Part shown: positions 26,496 to 34,503 of the stretch, piece after piece
How positions within the stretch are numbered: the stretch's first letter is position 1
Layout of the letters: every line of letters starts with the position of its first letter
NCBI GenBank assembly: GCA_028690365.1
Contig: JAQVBK010000003.1
Location: 1 to 39,207 of the forward strand
Direction: 5' to 3'
DNA length: 39,207 nucleotides
DNA from: Candidatus Cloacimonadota bacterium
GTDB taxonomy: Bacteria; Cloacimonadota; Cloacimonadia; Cloacimonadales; JAQVBK01
Notes under the pieces: model-generated
The model's input: the letters and a program-made list of their open reading frames with translations, nothing else
Told to the model about the DNA's origin: nothing
The model's database searches: none
Position numbers and translations under genes: made by a program

Positions 26496-27502
26496 CCGCG
26501 TCCACTGATGAGCAAAGATAAAAGCGCTTTGGAAGTGTGGAGACGATTCTCTGCTTCATCGTAGATTATGGAATGTTTGCTGTCCAAAACTTCATCAGTT
26601 ACTTCTTTATTGCGATCAGCCGGCAGGGCATGCATTATTTTAGAATCTTTCTTTGCTATAGCTAATCGGCGACTGTCATAAATCCAGTCTTTGTGTTTTT
26701 CCAGATTGTTCTGCATGGCTTTCTGGGTTTCTTCATTGTCTACATAATTATCGAAATAGCCAAATCCACCCCAGTTTTTGGGGATTACAATGTCGGCATT
26801 TTTAACTGCATCGTCCATTTCGTCGACAAAACTTATGTGTCCACCATTCTGTTCAGCATTGGTTTTGGCTTTATCAATAATATTTTTCTGGAGAGGAAAT
26901 TCTTTAGGATTGGCAACTGCAACATCCATACCAAATCTGGGGAAAAGCAGAATCTGTGATTGTGGAACTGATAAAGGTTTAGCGTGGGAAGTAGCATAAG
27001 CCCAAGTGACGGCAACTTTCAATCCTTTAAGATTTTTACCGTAATATTCCTGAATTGTCATTAGATCAGCAATTGCCTGTAGTGGGTGATAAACATCATC
27101 CTGCATGGAAATTACTGGTACATCAGAGTGCGTGGCAATGTCATTGAGATAGCGGTTCCCGATATTGTGAAAACAGTTTCTGATGGCAATACACTCACCC
27201 ATTCTGGATAAGACTTTTGCGGTATCTCTGGGAGTTTCGCCATGCGAAAGCTGCATTTTGCCGGGCGTTAAATCGTGGGCATGTCCGCCTAGCTGAGTCA
27301 TTCCTGCTTCCATGGAATTTCGGGTGCGGGTGGATTGTTCAAAAAAGAGCATAAACAAAGTTTTGTGCTTCAAATATTCGGGATATTCACCCATGGCATG
27401 TAATTTTTTTAATTCATTAGACCAATCTAAAACTGTTTCAATAGCCTGTTTTGACCAATCATCAAAAGTGATAAGATGTTTACCTCTGAGATTTGTTTCC
27501 AT
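26486..27502 (-). CDS. YgeW-like knotted carbamoyltransferase
   Basis: A 338-residue aspartate/ornithine carbamoyltransferase superfamily member. The carbamoyl-phosphate loop is EQSTRTR; the second motif is 'DDVYHPLQAIADL'. The 'VTWAYATSHAKPLSVPQS' segment is the proline-rich loop typical of YgeW and the knotted acetyl/succinylornithine transcarbamylases and differs from ordinary ArgF. The usual HCLP motif reads HALPADR, so the Cys that contacts the amino substrate is Ala. The true substrate is therefore probably not ornithine. AGGAGG is upstream of the ATG. It is the first gene of an overlapping three-gene operon with the PLP enzyme and the MocA-like protein. Confidence 0.85.
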   Translation of the reverse strand: METNLRGKHLITFDDWSKQAIETVLDWSNELKKLHAMGEYPEYLKHKTLFMLFFEQSTRTRNSMEAGMTQLGGHAHDLTPGKMQLSHGETPRDTAKVLSRMGECIAIRNCFHNIGNRYLNDIATHSDVPVISMQDDVYHPLQAIADLMTIQEYYGKNLKGLKVAVTWAYATSHAKPLSVPQSQILLFPRFGMDVAVANPKEFPLQKNIIDKAKTNAEQNGGHISFVDEMDDAVKNADIVIPKNWGGFGYFDNYVDNEETQKAMQNNLEKHKDWIYDSRRLAIAKKDSKIMHALPADRNKEVTDEVLDSKHSIIYDEAENRLHTSKALLSLLISGRGWK

Positions 27503-27775
27503 ATTTCCTCCTAATCTATCTATCTATAATTATAAATTGCCAAATGTGTGCTTACTATTTTCGGATATATTGTTAGTCAAGCAAATAAATAGCTAAATAA
27601 CTGAGGCAAAGTTGGCTATCTATCTACCAGACCAGAATCAAACCAGACCTGTTAAGATAAATAAACATAAAGATGAACAATATTTTATTGAAACAACGTA
27701 TGATAACTGCCTGACCAGTCTCAGTCCCGGATTTTTTGTTGACACAAAAACTGAGAAAAATGATTTGGAGTCAGT
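27503..27775. other. intergenic region upstream of tRNA-Val and the ygeW-like operon
   Basis: 273 bases with no ORF I can support. It holds the Shine-Dalgarno and presumed promoter of the carbamoyltransferase operon (minus strand) and the presumed tRNA-Val promoter (plus strand). Confidence 0.6.
27739..27767 (+). promoter_or_regulatory. possible tRNA-Val promoter
   Basis: TTGACA with AAAAATGATTTG 12 bases further on, ending 8 bases before the tRNA. The ATGATTTG block, 21 bases after an upstream TTTG, also resembles the Bacteroidota -33/-7 promoter (TTTG and TAnnTTTG). Motif by eye only. Confidence 0.35.
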
Positions 27776-27852
<77 letters not shown>

Positions 27853-28038
27853 TTTTTGTAAAAAATCAACAATTTTCAAATTAATCTTTCTCACTTACGA
27901 TAAGATATTATTGTAAATATACCAATTCACAATGTATAATAATTTTTCCGATTTTCATGTATTTTTCATTTTATATTTCATTTTATTTTTTGTGAGAATG
28001 ATCCCTTTGGGAATAAAATGGTCTTCAGATTTTTATGT

Positions 28039-30045
28039 CTACTTAAACGCTTTCTTGTATGAAATCTGTTTGATTAAGCTGTAAAGAGTATAGACTGTTG
28101 TAGTACTCGCAAGACCTATACAGACATTTCTAATACTTTTCCCGGATTTATAGTCATCATAAAGAGAATCAGCTTTAATAGTATCTGTTGAGCTCTGATG
28201 ATCCGTGTAGGCGTTTTCGCTGGAAATGTGAAAGTAAGCTGCAGCGCCGCCAATGAAAAGAGTAGAACCCAGTCCAATCAATTTGTGAGTCTTCCAGAAA
28301 TCGGCTTTAGCCAGCATACTGCCGGAATATGTTTCCATGTTAAGTTCAAGTTTGAGTCTGTCGCCTTCAGCAATTTTGAATTTCTTCTCCGTATCAAGAA
28401 AGTTACTGTGTTTTGCTACCAGGGAATAATCACCAATCAGCAGAGAAATGCTGGCGGGAGAAATGTTTTCCAACTTATTGCCATTAAGAAAAAGGTCAGC
28501 TCCAACATCGGGACCAGGTTTGTCCTTTGCCTGACATTTTATGGAAACAATTCCCTCCATTGGTATTGGAGACAAAGAGACTTTATTGGTTTCACCTAAA
28601 GTGAGGAATACTTCTTTTTCATCACTGCGGTGTCGGTCGCGTTCAGCTCTGACACTATACTTTCCCGGTTTCAGTCTTTTTGAGACGAAACCGGTGCCAA
28701 CTGGTTCACCATTTATTATAAGCGAAGACTCATCAGCAGTAATTTCCAGAGTACCGAAATTTCTGGTCAATACCAGAGTTCTTTCAGTTTTTTCACCGTC
28801 TTTAACTTCCAATGCTTCTTCAGAATCTGCCCACAAATCTTTGGCTATACGAACATGATAACGACCGGAAGGCATTTTAGAGTTATGATAAGGAGTCTTT
28901 CCAACCGGAGCGTTATCAGTTCCCAAATAAACATCTGCTCCTGGTTCAGGACTTGAATTGATTGTTAACTCACCAAATGCCGGTTGTAATTCGACACTGA
29001 TAAACTTTTCATCACCGTCACTGATAGCAAAATCTTCAGTGTATTCATAGTAAAGATCGCTTTTAATTGTTATTCTGTGATTGCCGCTTTCAATCTGATT
29101 CTTTGAGGAGGGGGTACTGCCATAAGGCTTATTGTCCAGAGTAATAGTTGCTCCCTGGGGTGAACTGTTGACGGAAAGATAACCAAACTTTGGTTTTAGT
29201 ATAATTGTCCCTGGTGAAAAAGTTCCGTTTTCAGTTATGGTGAAGGTCATTGTCTGGGGATGGTATAGATTTTTCCGAAGGGTTAATTCATGTTCTCCCG
29301 GGAAAAGTTCGTCCACAGTAAAAGGTGTAACACCGACACGTTGAGAGTTGATGAGAATTTCTGCTCCTTCCGGTTCGGTTATGAGGTTGGCAAAACCGGT
29401 AAGTGGCATTTTCTGTGCTGAAGTACCGGGTATAAGCGTGATTTCTTCAGTTTTATCGTTGCTTAACTCAATATTCTGATTAGAAGTCTGAAAGCCATCT
29501 TTGGCAAATGTGAAGGTATAATTTCCAGCCGGTAAACGGAATACCGCCAGTCTATCTTTTGCCTGAACCGGAGCGAAATTATCTTTGCTGATATAAACAC
29601 CGGCTTCGTTGAGATTAAGTGTGAGGGTAAGCAGGTTGGCATCAGCGGAGATTACTGATATACCACGGTTGGTTATGGACATCTCATAGACCGTCCCTGA
29701 TTTTATCTCACCGATTCGTTCCCGCAATTCATATTTCAAATTACCAAATCCTTCTTTTTTGAAAGTAAAGAGTTTTGTGCCGGGACTGAAAAAAGCATGA
29801 TACTCCCCGCCTTTAGCTTCTAATTTATGCAAAAATGGTGAAACAACCAATAAATCATGGATTCCGGTACGGATAATGACCAGACCGACAAGATTCCCGT
29901 TGATATCTGTCTTTTCTCTTTGGTTCATTCTGGTTAGAGTAAGATTAGTTGGATTGAGGACAATATCCTGAGTGACGACAAATTCATCAGCTAAGAGGCA
30001 AAGAAAAGCTGATATTATCAGAAAAGCATACACGATAGATTTCAT
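28039..30045 (-). CDS. exported PEGA-repeat protein
   Basis: A 668-residue protein with an N-terminal signal (MKSIVYAFLIISAFLCLLA) and at least six PEGA-type beta repeats, recognised by recurring 'G-x-L-x-(I/V)-x-S-x-P-x-G-A-x-(I/V)-x-(I/L)' followed by 'G-x-T-P' and 'G-x-(H/Y)-x-(I/V/L)'. Examples are 'TEPEGAEILINSQRVGVTPF' and 'SSPQGATITLDNKPYGSTP'. Two hydrophobic stretches near the C-terminus (about 600-620 and 645-660) may anchor it in a membrane. PEGA domains are common in surface proteins and are thought to bind the cell wall or other proteins. The track begins 44 codons earlier; I choose ATG 30045 because it has TTGGAG upstream and opens the signal peptide. It is divergent from the LPP20-like gene. 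Confidence 0.87.
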   Translation of the reverse strand: MKSIVYAFLIISAFLCLLADEFVVTQDIVLNPTNLTLTRMNQREKTDINGNLVGLVIIRTGIHDLLVVSPFLHKLEAKGGEYHAFFSPGTKLFTFKKEGFGNLKYELRERIGEIKSGTVYEMSITNRGISVISADANLLTLTLNLNEAGVYISKDNFAPVQAKDRLAVFRLPAGNYTFTFAKDGFQTSNQNIELSNDKTEEITLIPGTSAQKMPLTGFANLITEPEGAEILINSQRVGVTPFTVDELFPGEHELTLRKNLYHPQTMTFTITENGTFSPGTIILKPKFGYLSVNSSPQGATITLDNKPYGSTPSSKNQIESGNHRITIKSDLYYEYTEDFAISDGDEKFISVELQPAFGELTINSSPEPGADVYLGTDNAPVGKTPYHNSKMPSGRYHVRIAKDLWADSEEALEVKDGEKTERTLVLTRNFGTLEITADESSLIINGEPVGTGFVSKRLKPGKYSVRAERDRHRSDEKEVFLTLGETNKVSLSPIPMEGIVSIKCQAKDKPGPDVGADLFLNGNKLENISPASISLLIGDYSLVAKHSNFLDTEKKFKIAEGDRLKLELNMETYSGSMLAKADFWKTHKLIGLGSTLFIGGAAAYFHISSENAYTDHQSSTDTIKADSLYDDYKSGKSIRNVCIGLASTTTVYTLYSLIKQISYKKAFK

Positions 30046-30196
30046 TTTATTCTCCAACAGAATTTTTGAGCAAAAAAAAGGATTACGAGTCTGATGTCTA
30101 TAGTTTTGTTGAGAAAATTGAGAATAGGCATTTAATAGGGAATCAGTTTTGACAATCCGTAAAAAACTAGATTTCACAATTCAGATTGATAGCGAT

Positions 30197-30245
30197 ATGC
30201 ATCAGAAAAAAAATCATAGACAAATAATCTGATGCAAAGAATCTA
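30197..30245 (+). promoter_or_regulatory. inverted repeat in the leader of the LPP20-like gene
   Basis: A perfect 9-base inverted repeat TGCATCAGA / TCTGATGCA with a 31-base A-rich loop, ending 15 bases before the gene and just ahead of the CGGAGG ribosome site. It could be an operator or an mRNA stem controlling translation. Confidence 0.45.
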
Positions 30246-30260
30246 CCGCTCGGAGGATTT

Positions 30261-32102
30261 ATGTTCAAAAGATACCTTACATTGCTTATTTTAATATCAA
30301 TTGCTGTTTCTATTAACGCTCAGATGGCTGCCAACCGTATCAAACAACTAAAAAATTCTGAAAACATTGTCTATGGAGAAGCAACTGCTTCTACCTTCAG
30401 GGAAGCTGATAATCAAGCGCTGAGAAATCTGGTGAGTCAGATATCTGTAACTGTTGAGCATCAGTTTGAAGATATTATTACAGAATCCCAGGGCAATGTC
30501 AGAGAATATTCCCAAAGCGTACTGCACACATACTGCAATACAACCCTTAACAATGCCCGTTCCATTGTAGATGAAGAGAGTTATGCTCCTCAAATATACG
30601 TCATCCGTTATCTCGAAGTGGAAGATTTGAATGAACTTTTCTCTGCCCGTAAAAATAAAATCCTGACCCTGGTTCGGGAAGGGATACAGGCTGAAAATGA
30701 ACTGCGTATAGCCGATGCCCTCCGTAATTACTACTGGGCTTTTCGACTGTTGCGTACTCATCCCGATAATCAGAAAATTACTTTCAATTTTGACAGCAGG
30801 AACGAACTTGTTCTCTATCCTGCTTTGTATAATCGCATTCTCAGAGTATTCAGTTTACTCAAGATTGACCTGAAGAAAATTGAAGTGAATAAGGAAGAGA
30901 ACTTCAAAGAGTATTATCTCGATATCGCATACGGTAACGATAGCAAACCGGTACAAAATCTGACCTTTCGCTACCATGACGGCTATGGTTACTCCAAACC
31001 CCAGAATATAAGAGATGGATTAGGTTATACGGAATTGCACGCTGAAGCTGCCAGATCTCTTAACAGACTCAGAGTTACGGTGGAATATGAGTTTATTAAC
31101 CATATTACCGATAAAGAAATCCGCCAGGTGATGGAAGATATCCCCCCTTATTACTTTATGGAAAACAATTATCAGATTGCCCTGGATAATTGCCCTGAGC
31201 AGGAAGCTCCCCTCACTCATGAGATAAAAAGCAACACAGTTTCTGATGATATTTCTGCTGAGGAAATGAATAATTACCTCGATATCATTAAGAAAATTAT
31301 AAAAGCCATAGAAATCAAAGATTACAACTCGGTTGAGAAATATTTCACTGTCAATGGCTGGGAAACTTTTACCGGAATCGTTAAATACGGCAATGCTGTT
31401 GTGTTGTGCGAAGAGATGAACCTCACTTTTGCCAGACTGCAGGACGAGGTCATCGCCCGGGATATTCTGATGAAATTCTCCTTTGATACCAACAAAGAGG
31501 AGTTCACCGAAAAAGTTGTCTTTACCTTCCGGGATAAGAAGGTAGAGTCGCTCTCCTTTGCCCTTAGTGATGCTGCAGTAAACGATATTATGAACCGACC
31601 GGAACAATATGCCTCCCTGGCAGAAAAACTACAGATAATACAGTTTATGGAAACTTATAAATCAGCTTATTGCCTGAAAAGACTTGATTTTATTCAGTCC
31701 ATCTTCTCTGACGATGCCCTTATTATCATCGGACAGATTATGGAAAAAGACCCGGAGGTTGATGTGGAAGGACTCATCAGCAGAATAAGCGCTGACAATG
31801 TCCGTTACTTCAGAAAGACTAAAACAGAGTATGTTGAGCATCTCAGTAAAGTATTCCAATCCCAGGAAGTAATTAATATCCGTTTTGAGGATAATATCCT
31901 GCAAAGTGTGCAGCAGGGTGGCAGAATTTTTGGTATTCAGATTGCTCAGTATTACTACTCCACCAATTATGCCGATAAAGGTTACCTTTTTCTGATGTTT
32001 GATCTGACCGACTCTCAGAAACCCCGCATTTTGGTGCGCTCCTGGCAGCCGGAGAAAAATGCCGACGGATCCATCATCGGACTGACGGATTTTGAGTTCT
32101 AA
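30261..32102 (+). CDS. exported LPP20-like domain protein
   Basis: A 613-residue protein with a classic signal peptide ending 'SINAQ' (cleavage near residue 20), so periplasmic or surface-exposed. The N-terminal third, about residues 30-135 ('YGEATASTFREADNQALRNLVSQISVTVE'), matches the LPP20 / flagellar-assembly-T-N-like domain found in outer-envelope proteins of FCB bacteria. The remainder, including two segments around 340-420 and 460-540 that look like repeated NTF2-like alpha/beta units, is not recognised with confidence. CGGAGG lies upstream of the ATG. It is divergent from the PEGA gene, and the last 129 bases (from 31978 through the stop) recur at 32579-32707. Confidence 0.75.
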   Translation: MFKRYLTLLILISIAVSINAQMAANRIKQLKNSENIVYGEATASTFREADNQALRNLVSQISVTVEHQFEDIITESQGNVREYSQSVLHTYCNTTLNNARSIVDEESYAPQIYVIRYLEVEDLNELFSARKNKILTLVREGIQAENELRIADALRNYYWAFRLLRTHPDNQKITFNFDSRNELVLYPALYNRILRVFSLLKIDLKKIEVNKEENFKEYYLDIAYGNDSKPVQNLTFRYHDGYGYSKPQNIRDGLGYTELHAEAARSLNRLRVTVEYEFINHITDKEIRQVMEDIPPYYFMENNYQIALDNCPEQEAPLTHEIKSNTVSDDISAEEMNNYLDIIKKIIKAIEIKDYNSVEKYFTVNGWETFTGIVKYGNAVVLCEEMNLTFARLQDEVIARDILMKFSFDTNKEEFTEKVVFTFRDKKVESLSFALSDAAVNDIMNRPEQYASLAEKLQIIQFMETYKSAYCLKRLDFIQSIFSDDALIIIGQIMEKDPEVDVEGLISRISADNVRYFRKTKTEYVEHLSKVFQSQEVINIRFEDNILQSVQQGGRIFGIQIAQYYYSTNYADKGYLFLMFDLTDSQKPRILVRSWQPEKNADGSIIGLTDFEF

Positions 32103-32106
32103 GGAG
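31978..32106 (+). repeat. 129-base direct repeat, copy 1 (3' end of LPP20-like gene)
   Basis: Matches 32579-32707 at an offset of 601 bases with only two differences that I can see (ACC to CCC; TTC to TTT before the stop). This copy encodes the last 41 residues of the intact gene. Confidence 0.95.
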
Positions 32107-32123
32107 ACTTCTGAAGAATGTAA

Positions 32124-32152
32124 GTCAATCCACCGGATTGACATTGCTTTTT
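32124..32152 (+). terminator. intrinsic terminator of the LPP20-like gene
   Basis: GTCAATCC-ACC-GGATTGAC is a perfect 8-base stem with a 3-base loop, followed by ATTGCTTTTT. It lies 21 bases after the stop codon. Confidence 0.85.
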
Positions 32153-32245
32153 CCGGGAGGATTAGGCTACAAATAAGATGCATTTGATATACGTCACTCT
32201 TCGAAAGATGTAATTGCATTACAGTAAACCCAAAGATAGCCTTCA

Positions 32246-32493
32246 GTCTTCGCCTGACACAGCCCTAAATCATTTAAAGGCAACCTTCCGTCAAAAGCCG
32301 GACACGGCACCTAAATCCTCTACGTCAGTAGCCGCACTAAAGTCCTATCAAGGAGAAGACTTTAAATCACTAAGAACAACCTCACCCAACCTCTCCTATC
32401 AAGGAGAGGAGCTTCATCTCCCCTTCTCCTCGGTAGGAGCCGTGACAGGCGACTGACTGGAAGGGGTAGGACGGGGCTGTGTTCGGCGAAGAC
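32246..32493. repeat. palindromic repeat element with 20-base imperfect terminal inverted repeats
   Basis: Left arm 32246-32265 (GTCTTCGCCTGACACAGCCC) and right arm 32474-32493 pair with two mismatches. Inside are two copies of a 'TCCTATCAAGGAGA' block (near 32341 and 32395), a self-complementary 'CTCTCCTATCAAGGAGAG' hairpin and 'CTTCTCCTCGGTAGGAG'. No transposase is present. It looks like a non-autonomous (MITE-like) or nested palindromic element. Confidence 0.7.
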
Positions 32494-32550
32494 GAAATGA
32501 GGTTACTCTTACACTCCACATAACTCCATAAAAAATAATTACACAGTGAT

Positions 32551-32574
32551 TGCAGGAGATAAGAACCTCCTGCA
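32551..32574. repeat. perfect 8-base hairpin before the duplicated gene end
   Basis: TGCAGGAG-8 bases-CTCCTGCA, ending five bases before the second repeat copy begins. It could mark a junction of the rearrangement or be a terminator remnant. Confidence 0.6.
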
Positions 32575-32578
32575 CCCC

Positions 32579-32707
32579 AAGGTTACCTTTTTCTGATGTT
32601 TGATCTGCCCGACTCTCAGAAACCCCGCATTTTGGTGCGCTCCTGGCAGCCGGAGAAAAATGCCGACGGATCCATCATCGGACTGACGGATTTTGAGTTT
32701 TAAGGAG
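32579..32707 (+). pseudogene. duplicated 3' fragment of the LPP20-like gene (direct repeat copy 2)
   Basis: Nearly identical to 31978-32106. It retains the reading frame of the last 41 codons to the TAA at 32701-32703, but there is no upstream gene body: an in-frame TAA sits at 32560-32562. Only a 35-codon internal ATG ORF remains (32596), without a ribosome site, so it is a gene remnant. The T-to-P change and the silent TTC-to-TTT change are the only differences. Confidence 0.9.
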
Positions 32708-32763
32708 CGGAATCATGACTTAATTTATATCTTTCAATTGGTACTAATTCTAATTTGAATTTG

Positions 32764-33363
32764 CTACTTGATTTTTTTGTTAATAGATTCTATGTTATCA
32801 GCAATTTTTTTTATATTAGTATCAATATCTTCAGGAGTATTCAAAGAACATACATGTCTCAAGTATGTTAGATCTAAAATTACGCTTTCAACAAATTTTC
32901 TTTTTTTAAACTTATAACTTATACTGATTTCAAATTTATCACTTATCTCATTAGGGTTTTCTTTATATCGATATAAACCAGAATCAAAAAAAGTTTTTAT
33001 AATTTGATTAGGAGAAACTCCTGATAAAGATATTTCTCCCTTATCTGATATAATGCTTGGAGTATTTCTTTTTTCAGAACATATAGAGACTAATTTCGGC
33101 GTTGTTTTTATAATAACATTGTTTGCTGTCCTATTCCCCGTATTTCTTATTACAATAAAGAAATTTTTTACTTTCTTTGATGGTTCAATGGAGAAACTAA
33201 TAAATGGACGATTCTGTTCATTTATTGAATTGATAGTTGCTTTTAGGACAATTGCAGAAATACAGACACCAATAAATGATAAAACAGGATTCAATAATTC
33301 GATTAATTGTATTGAATCCCAAAATAGTCTGATATTTATAGCTATTAATCCAAACAAATCCAT
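32764..33363 (-). CDS. small membrane-anchored hypothetical protein
   Basis: I do not recognise this 199-residue protein by family. Residues about 22-42 form one hydrophobic segment ('LLNPVLSFIGVCISAIVLKA'). It is followed by 'NRPFISFSIEP' and 'VIRNTGNRTANNVIIK', a beta-rich pattern common in single-pass accessory proteins of mobile or defence-rich regions. The C-terminus is helical and charged ('NIKKIADNIESINKKIK'). A good AAGGAG precedes the ATG. It lies 60 bases downstream of the HEPN-like gene on the same strand, so they probably form one operon. Base composition is clearly more AT-rich than the exported-protein genes on either side, consistent with recent acquisition. Confidence 0.7.
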   Translation of the reverse strand: MDLFGLIAINIRLFWDSIQLIELLNPVLSFIGVCISAIVLKATINSINEQNRPFISFSIEPSKKVKNFFIVIRNTGNRTANNVIIKTTPKLVSICSEKRNTPSIISDKGEISLSGVSPNQIIKTFFDSGLYRYKENPNEISDKFEISISYKFKKRKFVESVILDLTYLRHVCSLNTPEDIDTNIKKIADNIESINKKIK

Positions 33364-33423
33364 AATTCTCCTTAATATGAGCGATAATGATATCGACTGA
33401 CCATCTTCAGAAAGAAGATCGTA

Positions 33424-34503
33424 TTAAGTGATTTCAACTTTTTTCGTTATTAGTAATTGTTCAACCATATACTTAATAAGTCTAATGTCATTTCTTATTA
33501 AACCATAATTTTCTTCGTTTGATTCAATTCTCTTTTCTTTAGATTTCGAATGAACAATAGAATTTCGTATATCATAAAATCTTATAGCGATTTTATCTAA
33601 AGAAATACTATCAGACATTATGATCTCCTTACTTGAGATTTTTTTAAATAATTTTTTAAAGTAATAATTATGTAATAATCTATTAGTTTTTATATAATTA
33701 AGGACATCAGACTTTATTAAACATCTATTAAAAACGAATTTTAGGTCTTCCAGTTCACCACCATTTGTCTTCCTCTTTGAAAAAATACTAAGAAACTTAT
33801 CTCTAATATCTAACAATTTAGTTTTTTTTCCTGAATTAGAATGTGAGAGCTTTCGCAATATTCGATATTCAGGGAAGTAATATTCAAAGCAGTGATAATA
33901 CTGCAAATATTGATAAAATGGCAGATTACTACTCATGTTTGCTTTTAAATAATATTTTAATGGTTCAATGTCATATGTATGATCAATCTTAGGCAAACGA
34001 GCACTGCATTGCATCGCAAATTCAATATCATAAAGTTCTGACCAGTTATTAATGGTTCTTGGCTGATCAGTTAGAAGATCTAGATCAATATGCAATTTGC
34101 AGGATATTGAGAAAAGAACAGATAACCCAAATTTTGATAAATTTTCAAAAGCTTCTTGATGAGAACTAATATCAGCATCTGAAATAATTAAAGTAAATAT
34201 GTCACTTTTTAAAGAAAGAATTGAATGTTTGTATTCTAAAAGCTTTATAAAAGCTTTTGAGCAATATCCAATAGATAATGTTACTCCAAATGAGTTATCT
34301 ATGGTATTCATAAGAGGAGGTGAATTGTTCAATTCACCTTCATCAGAATATGATGGATCAAAATTTGAAATGTAATGGCAAAGATTTTCATATTCTATCT
34401 CATTTAACCCAGATAATTGACACTCTATTTTTCTCTTATTAAGTGAATAACCCGCTTCGTATCCTTTTAGTAATTCGTATTCAAGAAGCTCACTATTTAT
34501 CAA
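33424..34503 (-). CDS. hypothetical protein with C-terminal HEPN-like R-x4-H motif
   Basis: A 359-residue soluble protein with no signal or membrane segment. The C-terminal region is helical and contains 'IAIRFYDIRNSIVHSKSK': R313-N-S-I-V-H318 is the R-x4-6-H pattern of HEPN domains, many of which are RNases in toxin-antitoxin, abortive-infection and CRISPR-associated systems. The N-terminal two thirds, rich in Tyr, Leu and Ser, is not recognised. The start is TTG with a near-perfect AGGAGG five bases upstream and no better ATG. Together with the downstream small membrane protein it forms a two-gene AT-rich island. Whether it cleaves RNA is inference from the motif. Confidence 0.7.
   Translation of the reverse strand: MINSELLEYELLKGYEAGYSLNKRKIECQLSGLNEIEYENLCHYISNFDPSYSDEGELNNSPPLMNTIDNSFGVTLSIGYCSKAFIKLLEYKHSILSLKSDIFTLIISDADISSHQEAFENLSKFGLSVLFSISCKLHIDLDLLTDQPRTINNWSELYDIEFAMQCSARLPKIDHTYDIEPLKYYLKANMSSNLPFYQYLQYYHCFEYYFPEYRILRKLSHSNSGKKTKLLDIRDKFLSIFSKRKTNGGELEDLKFVFNRCLIKSDVLNYIKTNRLLHNYYFKKLFKKISSKEIIMSDSISLDKIAIRFYDIRNSIVHSKSKEKRIESNEENYGLIRNDIRLIKYMVEQLLITKKVEIT

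Larger units (their letters stand above)
32103..32763. other. repeat-rich stretch without an intact gene
   Basis: 661 bases between the LPP20-like gene and the small membrane-protein gene. It contains a terminator, a long inverted-repeat element with hairpins, a perfect 8-base hairpin and the second copy of the LPP20-like 3' end. The 80-codon ORF at 32214-32456 reads through the repeats, starts with TTG and is not credible as a gene. Confidence 0.8.

Noticed and set aside
27971-28030. ATCCC/GGGAT hairpin near the end of the PEGA gene
   Set aside because: Short stem and no T-run in either direction; not a convincing terminator.
31020-31607. 195-codon minus-strand ORF inside the LPP20-like gene
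   Set aside because: Antisense to a gene with a clear signal peptide and ribosome site; no recognisable protein.
32214-32456. 80-codon plus-strand ORF
   Set aside because: Starts with TTG, has no ribosome site and reads straight through the palindromic element; its repeated 'SYQGE' residues come from the DNA repeat.
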